NCBI RefSeq assembly: GCF_012932495.1
Contig: NZ_JABCNG010000001.1
Span: 1,116,001 to 1,180,000 of the forward strand
From: Novosphingobium sp. SG919
Lineage (GTDB): Bacteria > Pseudomonadota > Alphaproteobacteria > Sphingomonadales > Sphingomonadaceae
DNA length: 64,000 nt
Reading direction: 5' to 3'
The position numbers were made by a program, and so were the translations under genes. Below the pieces are notes generated by a model. That model was not told the DNA's origin. It saw nothing but the letters and a program-made list of their open reading frames with translations, and did not search any database. Shown here piece after piece: positions 42,601-49,883 of the stretch (position 1 is its first letter; each line of letters starts with the position of its first letter).

Positions 42601-44445
42601 AGCACGATCGTGAATGATGTTGCTTCGGTGTCTACGGCGACTTCGTCGGGCCTGGCTTCGCTCTCGACGGGCGTGACGGGGCTGTCGACAGGGCTGACGT
42701 CGCTTTCGACCGCAACGGAAAGCGGCCTGACGTCCGTTTCCACGGCGACGTCCAGCGGCTTGTCCTCGCTCTCGACTACGACGGCAGCAAGTCTGAGCAC
42801 GATCGTGAATGATGTTGCTTCGGTGTCTACGGCGACTTCGTCGGGCTTGGCGTCGCTCTCAACGGGTGTGACTGGGCTGTCGACAGGGCTGACGTCGCTT
42901 TCGACTGCAACGGAAAGCGGCCTGACGTCCGTTTCCACGGCGACGTCCAGCGGCTTGTCCTCGCTCTCGACCACGACGGCAGCAAGCCTGAGCACGGTGG
43001 CGAGTGAAGTGGCCTCGGTTTCGACGGCGACCTCGTCGGGGCTGGCTTCGCTCTCAACGGGCGTAACGTCGCTCTCGACTGGTGTGACCTCGCTCTCGAC
43101 GGGAGTCACCTCGCTCTCGACCGCGACGGAGAGTGGCCTGACTTCGGTGTCGACGGCGACATCCAGCGGCTTGTCTTCGCTTTCGACCACCACGGCCGCG
43201 AGCCTGAGTACGGTGGTAAGTGATGTGGCCTCCGTTTCGACGGCGACATCGTCGGGGCTGGCTTCGCTCTCGACCACGACCGCAGCAAGCCTGAGCACCG
43301 TCGCAAGCGAAGTGGCTTCGGTATCGTCTGCGACCTCGACGGGTCTCGCGTCGCTCTCGACGACCACGGCATCGGGCCTCGCCTCGCTGTCCACGACGAC
43401 CTCGTCGACGCTCAGCAGCGTCGCCAGCTCGATGAGCACACTGTCAACGGCAGTTGCACCGATCGTGCAACAGGCGGCGGCAGCTGCGGCAAACGGGGGT
43501 GGAGCGGTTGCCACCAACATTGGTGGTGCCAACTCTGATGGTACGCTGCAGACGCAGGGTGGCATCGCTGGCGGCAGCACGCAGGTTGCGGGCAACGTCA
43601 GTGGCTCGTGCACCTCTGCTTCGGGGATCGATACAACGGCTACCGGTGTCTGTGCCCAGGCCAAGGCAAGCGGTGCAACCGCGTACGGCTCCAACGCCTT
43701 CGCGTCGCAGTCGAACGCCACCGCCGTTGGCTTCCGTGCCTCGGCCACCGGCGATTCGGCCACCTCGATCGGCTATGCCAACATCGCATCTGGCGGCAGC
43801 GCCGTTGCGATCGGCAATGCCAACAAGGTGTCGGGTAACCAGTCCATCGCGATCGGCTACAAGAACGTTGTTTCTGGCTCGAACTCTGGGGCCTTTGGCG
43901 ACCCGAACGTGGTCAGCGGCAACTCGAGCTACGCGGTGGGTAATAACAACACCGTCGCTTCGAACCGCGTGTTCGTGCTCGGCAACAACGTGAACGTTGG
44001 CGCCGGGAATGATGGAGCGGTTGTGCTGGGTGATGGCAGCACGGCAAGCGGTGCCAACACCGTATCCGTGGGTTCGGCCAGCCAGACCCGCCGTATCACC
44101 AATGTGGGTGACGGCATCGCCGACACCGATGCGGCGACTGTGGGTCAGGTGAACCGTGCGACCGCTTCGCTCAGCACACAGATCGCTGGTGTTCAGACCC
44201 AGGTCTATGACCTGGCTCGGTCCACCTCGTTCGGTATCGCCGGTGCGACTGCAATCGGCATGATCCCAGACATCGATCCGGACCAGCGCTTCTCGATCGG
44301 TGGCGCAGTGGGCGGGTTCGATGGCTACCAAGCCTTCGCTCTCGGCTTCACCGGCCGCGTCAGCGACAACGTCAAGGTCCGGGCTGCTGCGTCGATCTCG
44401 GGCGGCAAGTCCACCTACGGCGCCGGCGTCTCGTTCGGCTGGTAA
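36613..44445 (+). CDS. Giant trimeric autotransporter adhesin (YadA-like)
   Basis: 2610 residues. A long basic N-terminal extension precedes a signal segment (ending near NPAIAQ, about residue 80). Three YadA-type head regions with IAIG/AVGN-like repeats lie at about 37.1-37.9, 40.1-40.7 and 43.5-44.1 kb. They are separated by two Ser/Thr/Ala-rich coiled-coil stalks of tandem repeats. The C-terminal anchor (ATAIGMIPDID...VSFGW) forms the outer-membrane pore as a trimer and ends in an aromatic residue. It should mediate adhesion or autoaggregation. Repeats predict length variation. DUF2827 genes follow, possibly for glycosylation. Confidence 0.9.
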   Translation: MNYKSYEERRQARQKSHAHFGNAVGIRSAGKGVRRRIMAILRLSSMYVVFGRKARVGALGVGAVAASVATLTLQPNPAIAQVYLQGDTSGSDTVCVGLKEQTSIFSDSGGGCVSNSAPIITTGSLFYSTHYTNSMDSLSLGGRLFVNEGRIGATDIVGGSYSLRMGSVATLNATAGANAIAIGSMQTTGSNGATTVATIASGNMAIALGGNANATGDFTTSIGGGSVAAGQYAISVGQNAGLTYSGARSTSLGVSSGAADYGVAVGNSATASALGSSALGSSAAASGNYATALGANANASIAGATAIGGNATAGAKAGGTDSIAIGGQASISTTATSGVAVGRGTIVNAAQGIAIGDGAKVDTAATAGSIAIGTGSAVTAATNGQAYLTLQAAPGNGEANFGNRRLTGIADGKNTSDAATVGQLSTGLSSASSDLSSLSTSTANRVTSLSTATGNLSTSLSTTNTTVGNLSSSVSTATAGVISLSTATANLGTSLSTTNANVGNLSSSVSSATAGVTSLSTGVSGLSTGVTSLSTATANLGSSLSTTNANVGNLSSSVSSATAGVTSLSTGVSGLSTGVTSLSTATANLGTSLSTTNANVGNLSSSVSSATAGVTSLSTGVSGLSTGVTSLSTATANLGTSLSTTDANVGNLSSSVSSATAGVTSLSTATANLGTSLSTTNANVGNLSSSVSSATAGVTSLSTATANLGTSLSTTNANVGNLSSSVSSATAGVTSLSTGVSGLSTGVTSLSTATANLGTSLSTTNANVGNLSSSVSSATAGVTSLSTGVSGLSTGVTSLSTATANLGTSLSTTNANVGNLSSSVSSATAGVTSLSTGVSGLSTGVTSLSTATANLGTSLSTTNASVGNLSSSVSSATAGVTSLSTGVSGLSTGVTSLSTATANLGTSLSTTNANVGNLSSSVSSATAGVTSLSTGVSGLSTGVTSLSTATANLGTSLSTTNANVGNLSSSVSSATAGVTSLSTGVSGLSTGVTSLSTATANLGTSLSTTDANVGNLSSSVSSATAGVTSLSTGVSGLSTGVTSLSTATANLGTSLSTTNANVGNLSSSVSSATAGVTSLSTGVSGLSTGVTSLSTATANLGTSLSTTNANVSDLAASVSTTNDSVSSLSTGLATTNSQITSLSSTVSSAASAAAGDRIAIGANSAAPAAAGDKAVAAGDSASAAGTQAVALGSGASASNTKAIAIGAGAKASGVQSISIGDGEVTGDNSGAFGDPSTVSGSGSYSVGNNNTIEADNAGIFGNSSTIPLGANGARIVGNNSSVGAAATNAMVVGNNASVSVANGVAIGSNSVSNVAAGAYGWDPSTGAITTTGTGPAWQSSFGAVSVGSDLMGTRQIINVAAGSNPTDAVNVAQLSTLASAGASSLASLSTTTAASLSSVASDVASVSTASSSGLASLSTGVTSLSTGLTSLSTATDSGLTSVSTATSSGLASLSTTTAASLSTVASGVASVSTASSSGLASLSTGVTSLSTGLTSLSTATDSGLTSVSTATSSGLASLSTTTAASLSTVASGVASVSTASSSGLASLSTGVTSLSTGLTSLSTATESGLTSVSTATSSGLSSLSTTTAASLSTIANDVASVSSASSSGLASLSTTTAASLSTVASDVASVSTASSSALASLSTGVTSLSTGLTSLSTATDSGLTSVSTATSSGLSSLSTTTAASLSTVASDVASVSSASSSGLASLSTTTAASLSTVASDVASVSSASSSGLASLSTTTAASLSTVASDVASVSSASSSGLASLSTTTAASLSTVASDVASVSSASSSGLASLSTTTAASLSTVASDVASVSSASSSGLASLSTTTAASLSTIASDVASVSTATSSGLASLSTGVTSLSTGVTSLSTGLTSLSTATESGLTSVSTATSSGLSSLSTTTAASLSTIANDVASVSTASSSGLASLSTSTAASLSTVVTDVASISTATSSGLASLSTGVTGLSTGLTSLSTATESGLTSVSTATSSGLSSLSTTTAASLSTIVNDVASVSTATSSGLASLSTGVTGLSTGLTSLSTATESGLTSVSTATSSGLSSLSTTTAASLSTIVNDVASVSTATSSGLASLSTGVTGLSTGLTSLSTATESGLTSVSTATSSGLSSLSTTTAASLSTVASEVASVSTATSSGLASLSTGVTSLSTGVTSLSTGVTSLSTATESGLTSVSTATSSGLSSLSTTTAASLSTVVSDVASVSTATSSGLASLSTTTAASLSTVASEVASVSSATSTGLASLSTTTASGLASLSTTTSSTLSSVASSMSTLSTAVAPIVQQAAAAAANGGGAVATNIGGANSDGTLQTQGGIAGGSTQVAGNVSGSCTSASGIDTTATGVCAQAKASGATAYGSNAFASQSNATAVGFRASATGDSATSIGYANIASGGSAVAIGNANKVSGNQSIAIGYKNVVSGSNSGAFGDPNVVSGNSSYAVGNNNTVASNRVFVLGNNVNVGAGNDGAVVLGDGSTASGANTVSVGSASQTRRITNVGDGIADTDAATVGQVNRATASLSTQIAGVQTQVYDLARSTSFGIAGATAIGMIPDIDPDQRFSIGGAVGGFDGYQAFALGFTGRVSDNVKVRAAASISGGKSTYGAGVSFGW
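38023..39954 (+). repeat. Stalk repeat array 1 (11 x 147 bp, 3 x 105 bp)
   Basis: Fourteen tandem units, each encoding SSSVSSATAGVTSL... to ...TTNANVGNL. Eleven units are 49 residues (147 bp) and three lack a 14-residue block and are 35 residues (105 bp). Both lengths are multiples of seven, preserving the coiled-coil heptad. Confidence 0.85.
40760..43400 (+). repeat. Stalk repeat array 2 (28-residue and longer units)
   Basis: Imperfect tandem units based on SSGLASLSTTTAASLSTVAS-DVASVSSA (28 residues, 84 bp, four heptads). They are nearly identical in about 41640-42110 and are interspersed with longer blocks carrying STGVTSLSTGLTSLSTAT. Boundaries are approximate. The DNA of the two stalks is related but not the same. 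Confidence 0.75.
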
Positions 44446-44495
44446 TCGAGGCCCCCGACGGTTCCCGGGTGTACCCGCCCAGGAACCGGCACCCA

Positions 44496-44534
44496 GGGAG
44501 TTGCGGGCCTACCCACCTGCAACTCCCACCCTTT
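44496..44534 (+). terminator. Rho-independent terminator after adhesin
   Basis: GGGAGTTGC (44496-44504) pairs with GCAACTCCC (44519-44527), followed by ACCCTTTT. Another inverted repeat, CGGTTCC (44459-44465) / GGAACCG (44482-44488), lies just before it. It separates the adhesin from the DUF2827 genes, so the latter may have their own promoter or depend on read-through. Confidence 0.7.
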
Positions 44535-44597
44535 TAGCTTCTCCTTCCCGTTTCTTTTCCATCCGCCTCCCGGGCGCCCGCACGCGAAGAGCTTCAG

Positions 44598-45719
44598 ATG
44601 CGTATCGGCATTTCCATCATCACCCACGCCGGCCAGAACATCTGGAACAACGGCATTGGCCAGCATGTCTACCACCTCGCCACGCTCTTCCGGCATCTGC
44701 CCTTCGTCGAGGCCGTCTATCTCCTCAACTGCGGAGACCAGGATCAGCCCCCTTCGGGTGTGGGCGATTTTGGCCACAGTTTCCCACTCATCCGCCTGAA
44801 CGAAGCCACCGATCTGATCGATGTCGCGATCGAGATGTCGGGAGCGCTCGATGTCGAGTGGATTGAGCGCTTTCGTGCCCGGGGCGGGCGCATCGCCTAT
44901 CACAGCATTGGTCAGCCCTATGCGGCTCTGGTCGACCACACGACGTTCTCGAAGACCGGCTGTTTCGCGCGCCCCGATCGCTGCGACGAGGTCTGGCTCC
45001 TCGAAAAGGATGCCGCTTTCGCACCGATGGTGCGCAGCATTCATCGCTGCCCGCTCCACATCGTGCCGCTGATCTGGGCGTCCGATTTCCTCGATGAAAC
45101 CATTCGCCAGCCCGACGGCGTGAACTTCGGCTATAAGCCCGGGAGTCTGTCGTCAGGTCCGGCGACGGCGGCCGTCTTCGAGCCCAATATCTCGCCCATC
45201 AAGATGGGGCTGATTCCGCTCTTCATTTGCGAGGAGGTGCAGCGCCGCAAACCTGAGCAGCTGGCGCACGCGCATCTGTTCAATTTCGCGCATCTCGCTG
45301 AGCATCCGACCTTTTCCTTCATGCTCAACAACACCGACCTTCAGGCGGCCGGGAAAGTGACGATCCACCAGCGCGACTTCTTCGCCTACGTCATGGCGCG
45401 TGGCGCGAACATCGTGGTGAGCCACCAGATCGATTGCGGGCAGAACTATCTCTATCTGGACGCATTGGCCGGCGGCTACCCGCTCGTCCACAACTCGCCC
45501 TTCTATCGCGACTTCGGCTACTACTATCCGGATTCCGATACGGAGGAGGGGGCGGCGCAAATCCTGCGCGCCTGCCGTGAGCACGACCAGCAGCTCGGCG
45601 CCTACAAGGCAGCCGCTGCCGCTCTCATCCACCGCCTTGATCCCCGCAAGCGGGACAATCTCTCCATCTTCGGACGCAGGCTTCTGGGCCTCGTCTCCGA
45701 GCGGAAGCGCGCCGCATGA
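44598..45719 (+). CDS. DUF2827 protein 1 (possible glycosyltransferase)
   Basis: 373 residues. A Rossmann-like start MRIGISIITHAGQNIWNNGI and the central VFEPNISPIKMGLIPLFICE segment are shared with two paralogues nearby, as are SHQIDCGQNYLYLDALAGGYPLVHNS and GYYYPDSD. The sugar-nucleotide-binding-like C-terminal half resembles GT-B glycosyltransferases in layout (inference). It follows an adhesin gene and is coupled to the next gene by ATGA overlap. Cytoplasmic; no signal peptide. Confidence 0.75.
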   Translation: MRIGISIITHAGQNIWNNGIGQHVYHLATLFRHLPFVEAVYLLNCGDQDQPPSGVGDFGHSFPLIRLNEATDLIDVAIEMSGALDVEWIERFRARGGRIAYHSIGQPYAALVDHTTFSKTGCFARPDRCDEVWLLEKDAAFAPMVRSIHRCPLHIVPLIWASDFLDETIRQPDGVNFGYKPGSLSSGPATAAVFEPNISPIKMGLIPLFICEEVQRRKPEQLAHAHLFNFAHLAEHPTFSFMLNNTDLQAAGKVTIHQRDFFAYVMARGANIVVSHQIDCGQNYLYLDALAGGYPLVHNSPFYRDFGYYYPDSDTEEGAAQILRACREHDQQLGAYKAAAAALIHRLDPRKRDNLSIFGRRLLGLVSERKRAA

Positions 45720-46873
45720 GCAAGAAGACCAATCGCTGCGCAGCGTCGGGTCTCAAGGTCGGCGTCACGCTCTACGTCCGCGACGGCGCGCAGTCGCTCT
45801 GGGAGAATGGGATCTTCCAGAACTGCTATTTCCTTCTGATGTTGCTCGCGCGCTCTCCCGCCATCGAGCAATGCTTCATCGTCAACGGCGGACCCGGCAA
45901 TCCCGCAGAGGCAGGGGATTTCCTGGACAGCGCTCCGGCGCCGGTTCTGTCGCTCGACGAGGCCATGAACGAGCTCGACATCATCATCGAGCTGAGCGCT
46001 CAGCTGAACCCCGACTGGGGGCGGCAGTTCGCCGAGCGGGGTGGCCGGATCGTCGGCATGCGTGTCGCCAACGACTTCGTCATCGATGCCGAGCGGATGG
46101 CCTTTGGTCTCGACCATGCGCTGCTGATGACGGCGGTGCCCTATGACGAGATCTGGACGCTGCCTGCCTTCGAGAAGACCTGCGGCCACTACTACCAGAC
46201 CGGGTTCCGCGCGCCGGTGCGCGTGATGCAGCATCTGTGGAATCCGACCCTGCTCAACCGCGCCATGGAAAAGCAGGGCGTGACGCAGCCCTTCGCCTAT
46301 CAGCCAGGACGCAAGCGTTGGCGCCTGGCCGTGCTCGAGCCCAACATCTGCACGGTCAAGACCTGCCACCTGCCACTTCTGCTCAGCGATGTAGCCCATC
46401 GCGAGGACCCGCGGGCGATCGAGTATCTGCGGGTCTACAACGCGATGACCATCAAGGGGCATCCGGACTTCGTCGCCTACGCCCGGTCCATGGACCTGGT
46501 GCAGCAGGGTCTGGCCAGTTTCGAAGCACGGTTCCCGATCTTCCACATCATGGGCACGAGCGCAGACGCGATCGTCTCGCACCATTGGGAAAATGCGCAG
46601 AACTATCTCTACTACGAAGCCCTCTACGGCGGCTTCCCGCTGATCCACAATTCGGACCTGCTCGACGGCTGCGGCTATCGCTACCGCTCGTTCGATCCCG
46701 AAGACGGCGCACTCGCACTGCGCCAGGCCCACGCCGAGCACGACCGCAATCTCGCGGCTTACCGTGCCGATGCCGACCGGCTGCTGCGGCGGCTCGACCC
46801 TGTGTCGGAGCGCAACGTCGCGCTCTACACTCAGGTCCTGCAGGCGCTGGTTGCCAAGCGGGCTGCGGCATGA
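45716..46873 (+). CDS. DUF2827 protein 2 (possible glycosyltransferase)
   Basis: 385 residues, paralogue of the preceding gene: LKVGVTLYVRDGAQSLWENG at the start, AVLEPNICTVKTCHLPLLL in the middle and SHHWENAQNYLYYEALYGGF with PLIHNSDLLDGCGYRY near the end. A start by coupling (ATGA) and a coupled following gene indicate one operon. Three non-identical copies suggest different donor or acceptor specificities if these are transferases. Confidence 0.75.
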   Translation: MSKKTNRCAASGLKVGVTLYVRDGAQSLWENGIFQNCYFLLMLLARSPAIEQCFIVNGGPGNPAEAGDFLDSAPAPVLSLDEAMNELDIIIELSAQLNPDWGRQFAERGGRIVGMRVANDFVIDAERMAFGLDHALLMTAVPYDEIWTLPAFEKTCGHYYQTGFRAPVRVMQHLWNPTLLNRAMEKQGVTQPFAYQPGRKRWRLAVLEPNICTVKTCHLPLLLSDVAHREDPRAIEYLRVYNAMTIKGHPDFVAYARSMDLVQQGLASFEARFPIFHIMGTSADAIVSHHWENAQNYLYYEALYGGFPLIHNSDLLDGCGYRYRSFDPEDGALALRQAHAEHDRNLAAYRADADRLLRRLDPVSERNVALYTQVLQALVAKRAAA

Positions 46874-47427
46874 GGCAGCGGGGATCCTGGGGGCGCCGTG
46901 CACTGCTGGCGGGGCCGCTCATCGCGGCCGGATTCCTGTGCGGGCATCTGTCGGCGGCAGGGCAGGGCGTCCGGGTCGCAAAGCCGGAACCGCTTGTCGT
47001 CTCGGCGGCGCGCACACTCGGGGTCAAGCGCTGCCTGCCGATGATCTCCGGGATCGCGCAGCGCGCAACGAGCGGCGCGACGATGCAGGATATCATCGTC
47101 GATTGGGACCGCGAGGCACCCGATGCCGCGCCCTTCTTCTCGCTCACGGGCCTGGGCAATGGCAGCCAGCGCGCGGCGCTGACGATCGCTGCGATCCCCA
47201 CGCCTGCTGGCTGTGCGGTGCTCGTCGAGCGGGCCTCCTTTGCGCAGCAGGCCTGCACGGCCGTTGCTGCCAGCGAACTGCCGGGCTTCCCGTCGGCGCG
47301 GCTGATCGACGGGATCATGGTCTACCAGAACCCGGCTCAGCCCGGTGAAACCTACACCCTCATCACCAACACCGGCGGCTGCCTGATCCTGCGCCGCCAG
47401 GCTTCACTCAAGTGGCAGGGCAAATAA
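46870..47427 (+). CDS. Exported protein within DUF2827 operon
   Basis: 185 residues from ATG 46870, overlapping the upstream stop. An N-terminal export segment (GRRALLAGPLIAAGFLCG) is followed by a soluble domain with four cysteines (RCLPM, GCAVL, QACTA, GGCLI) and beta-like ends (TYTLITNTGGCLILRR). Not recognised. Its place between two DUF2827 genes suggests a function in the same pathway at the envelope. Confidence 0.6.
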   Translation: MRQRGSWGRRALLAGPLIAAGFLCGHLSAAGQGVRVAKPEPLVVSAARTLGVKRCLPMISGIAQRATSGATMQDIIVDWDREAPDAAPFFSLTGLGNGSQRAALTIAAIPTPAGCAVLVERASFAQQACTAVAASELPGFPSARLIDGIMVYQNPAQPGETYTLITNTGGCLILRRQASLKWQGK

Positions 47428-48590
47428 TGGAACGCCGCGGACTGCGTATCGGCATCACCATCGGGCTGCATGCGCCCGACGAAAGCCTGTGGATCAATGG
47501 CATCAAGCAGAATGCGATCTTCCTCGCCAAGCTCCTGCAGAACTCGCCACTCGGCCATGAGGTCGTGCTGCTCAATACCACCAGCATCCCGATCACCGAC
47601 CGTCTGCCCTGGGACGTGGGTGCGCTGCCGACCGCGCCCTTTGCTGACCGCTGTGACGGCCTTGATATCCTGATCGAACTCGGTGGACAGATCGGTCCCG
47701 ACCAGTCCGCCCGGATCAAGGCGCAGGGTACCAAGCTCGTCAGCTACAGCTGCGGCTCGGAATATGTGCAGAACATGGAGGCGATGATCTTTCGTCGGCC
47801 ACTGTGGGACGGGCTGTTCATCAATCCGGACTATGATGAAATCTGGATCATTCCGCAGAATGCGCCAACCACCCTGCCATTCCTGCAGACGTTCCGTCGC
47901 TGCCCGGCACGCGCCGTTCCCTTCATCTGGGACCCTTGCGCGATCGAGGCGGTTTCGAAGGACTTGCCTGAAGGCGGGGAATATCGCCCTCGTTCGGGCG
48001 CGCGGCGTGTCTCGGTCATCGAGCCGAATGTCGATGTCCTCAAATTCTGCATGTACCCGATCCTCGCGACCGAGCAGGCCTTTCGGAAGGCGCCCGATCA
48101 GTTCGAAATCCTGCAGGTCGCCAACAGCGACCACATGGTCCACGACGATCGCGAATTCGCGGGGCTCATGCGCCACCTGGATATCGTGAAAGCGGGCAAG
48201 GCCTTCTTCCACGGCCGGGTTCGAACACCCGATTTCCTGAGCGGTCACACCGACATCGTCGTCTCGCACCAATGGGGCGTGCCGCTCAATTACTTCTACT
48301 TGGAGTGCTGCTGGCAGGGCTTCCCGTTCGTGCACAACGCCGGGCTGATCAAGGATCTGGGCTATTACTACCCGGAGAACGAGATCGACGTGGCGGCGCG
48401 GCACATCCTGTCGATCTGTGCGGACCATGACACGGACTGGCGCGGTTATCGCGACCAGCAGCGCCGTCTGATCCAGCGTTTCCTGTCAAGCGATCCGGAC
48501 CTGATTTCAACCTACGACGACCTTCTGTTTGGTCTCTTTGCCGACACGGCCGCGCCTGCCCGAACGCGAGCGGACCATGCGGCTGCGTGA
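47427..48590 (+). CDS. DUF2827 protein 3 (possible glycosyltransferase)
   Basis: 387 residues from ATG 47427, whose first base is the last base of the previous TAA. MERRGLRIGITIGLHAPDES and LWINGIKQNAIFLAKLLQNS form the typical start, then VIEPNVDVLKFCMYPILATE and SHQWGVPLNYFYLECCWQGF with PFVHNAGLIKDLGYYYPEN. It is the most canonical of the three copies. It ends the operon. Confidence 0.75.
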   Translation: MERRGLRIGITIGLHAPDESLWINGIKQNAIFLAKLLQNSPLGHEVVLLNTTSIPITDRLPWDVGALPTAPFADRCDGLDILIELGGQIGPDQSARIKAQGTKLVSYSCGSEYVQNMEAMIFRRPLWDGLFINPDYDEIWIIPQNAPTTLPFLQTFRRCPARAVPFIWDPCAIEAVSKDLPEGGEYRPRSGARRVSVIEPNVDVLKFCMYPILATEQAFRKAPDQFEILQVANSDHMVHDDREFAGLMRHLDIVKAGKAFFHGRVRTPDFLSGHTDIVVSHQWGVPLNYFYLECCWQGFPFVHNAGLIKDLGYYYPENEIDVAARHILSICADHDTDWRGYRDQQRRLIQRFLSSDPDLISTYDDLLFGLFADTAAPARTRADHAAA

Positions 48591-48688
48591 ACTCTGGACA
48601 CCATCTGGCCGAGGGCTCGCGCCGTTGGCTGCCGCCGCTGGGTTGTTGAACCGCGTTTTGATTGGCCTTTTCCGAAAGACCTCCCCCC

Positions 48689-48901
48689 ATGTTCGATCCA
48701 TCCTTGCTCAGCCTGCGCGTCCTGTTGTGGGCGGGTGCGGGCCTTTGCGTGCTTCTCACCCTGCTTGGCCCCAAGTTGCTGGAGCGCCGACGGCGTCGTC
48801 ACCCCTTTCGGCAGAGCCTGTGGTCGCCTCGCGCCGAAACCCTGATGTTCGTGGGGATGTTCGGCGCATTCGCTTTGGCTTTCATCGCGATGCGGGCCTG
48901 A
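48689..48901 (+). CDS. Small membrane protein
   Basis: 70 residues from ATG 48689 with two membrane segments (LRVLLWAGAGLCVLLTLLG and TLMFVGMFGAFALAFIAM) separated by a basic loop. No strong ribosome binding site. Unknown function. Confidence 0.5.
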   Translation: MFDPSLLSLRVLLWAGAGLCVLLTLLGPKLLERRRRRHPFRQSLWSPRAETLMFVGMFGAFALAFIAMRA

Positions 48902-48953
48902 TCTGCCGAGCCGTTTCGGTATTTAGCGTGCTGGCTGGTGGGGGTGTGCCTTC

Positions 48954-49412
48954 ATGAGCCTCGACTGCCCCGGCTGCGGTAGCGACAATGTTCGCCGGCT
49001 TTCCCTTGTCTACGAGGATGGCTTGCATGCGCTCGGGGGCAATGCCCAAAGCGCAGCCGTTGCACTTGGGACGCGCGGGCTGGGGGTGCAATTGGGACGC
49101 AGCACCGCACAGGAGGCGATCCAGACCGCCAGTTCGGCAACTGCGGCACCCCCGGTCAAAACCTCTTATCGCCCCAGTCTGCTCCTCGTGTTCATTGCAG
49201 TGGCGCTTGTCGGTCCCGTTCTTTCCAGCAGAGCTCTTGCGCTCGCCCTGTTCCTTCTGGGCGGCGTACTTCTGGGGTTAGCGGTTCGCTACAACCGCAC
49301 GATCTGGCCGAGCGAACTGCATCGCTGGCGCGCTACTTATCGCTGCCAGCGATGCGGGCGGAGTTTCATTCCCGCCATCGATGCTGGCGGGTCGCTCGAT
49401 GTGGGTGCCTGA
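48954..49412 (+). CDS. Zinc-ribbon membrane protein
   Basis: 152 residues. N-terminal CPGC and C-terminal CQRCG cysteine pairs could bind zinc together. Two hydrophobic segments (SLLLVFIAVALVGPVLS, ALALALFLLGGVLLGLAV) lie between. Resembles small zinc-ribbon membrane proteins without known function. Located between the DUF2827 operon and the LysR gene. Confidence 0.6.
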   Translation: MSLDCPGCGSDNVRRLSLVYEDGLHALGGNAQSAAVALGTRGLGVQLGRSTAQEAIQTASSATAAPPVKTSYRPSLLLVFIAVALVGPVLSSRALALALFLLGGVLLGLAVRYNRTIWPSELHRWRATYRCQRCGRSFIPAIDAGGSLDVGA

Positions 49413-49545
49413 TGGCTGCCCTCGTCGCCACAATGCCCCTGATGACTTTGAGTTGGGGGCAGATGCCGGAGCCTTGCTCCTCACGCTGTCCTGCCACGGC
49501 GGTTGTGCGGGGAGCTTCCAAAGTTTCCAGGACCAGGAATAGTCT

Positions 49546-49875
49546 ATGCTGATGCTGGCGCTGCTTTTCGCGCAGACCTTGCCCTATCTGCCCATCGCTT
49601 CGAACTCCGCCGAGGTGACGACGCAAGTCACCTTTGGCTGCGATGCAGGGGCGGGGCATAGCTGCGGCTTTGCGATCTTTTCCGCCAACCAGGCCGGCTT
49701 TGCGATCAGGCTGGACGGCGGACAGCGCGCGGTTTTGCGGCTTTCGCCGAATGTGGACCGCTACATTGTTGTCATCGACGAACCGACACCACTGCGAGCG
49801 GACGTTTGCCCGGGGCTCATTGCCAGAGGGAAATTCTGCAAGGCGGCGATCGTCAGCGCCGGCTACAACAACTGA
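49546..49875 (+). CDS. Small exported protein
   Basis: 109 residues with a short hydrophobic start (MLMLALLFAQTLPYLPIASN) and a beta-rich mature part with four cysteines (FGCDAGAGHSCGF, ADVCPGL, KFCKA). Protein-like composition; family not recognised. The next gene begins 8 nt after the stop. Confidence 0.55.
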   Translation: MLMLALLFAQTLPYLPIASNSAEVTTQVTFGCDAGAGHSCGFAIFSANQAGFAIRLDGGQRAVLRLSPNVDRYIVVIDEPTPLRADVCPGLIARGKFCKAAIVSAGYNN

Positions 49876-49883
49876 CCGCTTGT

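Noticed and set aside
38023..43400. Tandem repeats as a possible CRISPR array
   Set aside because: Units are in-frame protein-coding, lack unique spacers and are multiples of 21 bp matching coiled-coil heptads.
37770..43763. Very long minus-strand ORFs (749, 560 and 1029 residues) across the adhesin
   Set aside because: They are mirror readings of the Ser/Thr/Ala codon repeats of the adhesin; no start signals and purely repetitive composition.
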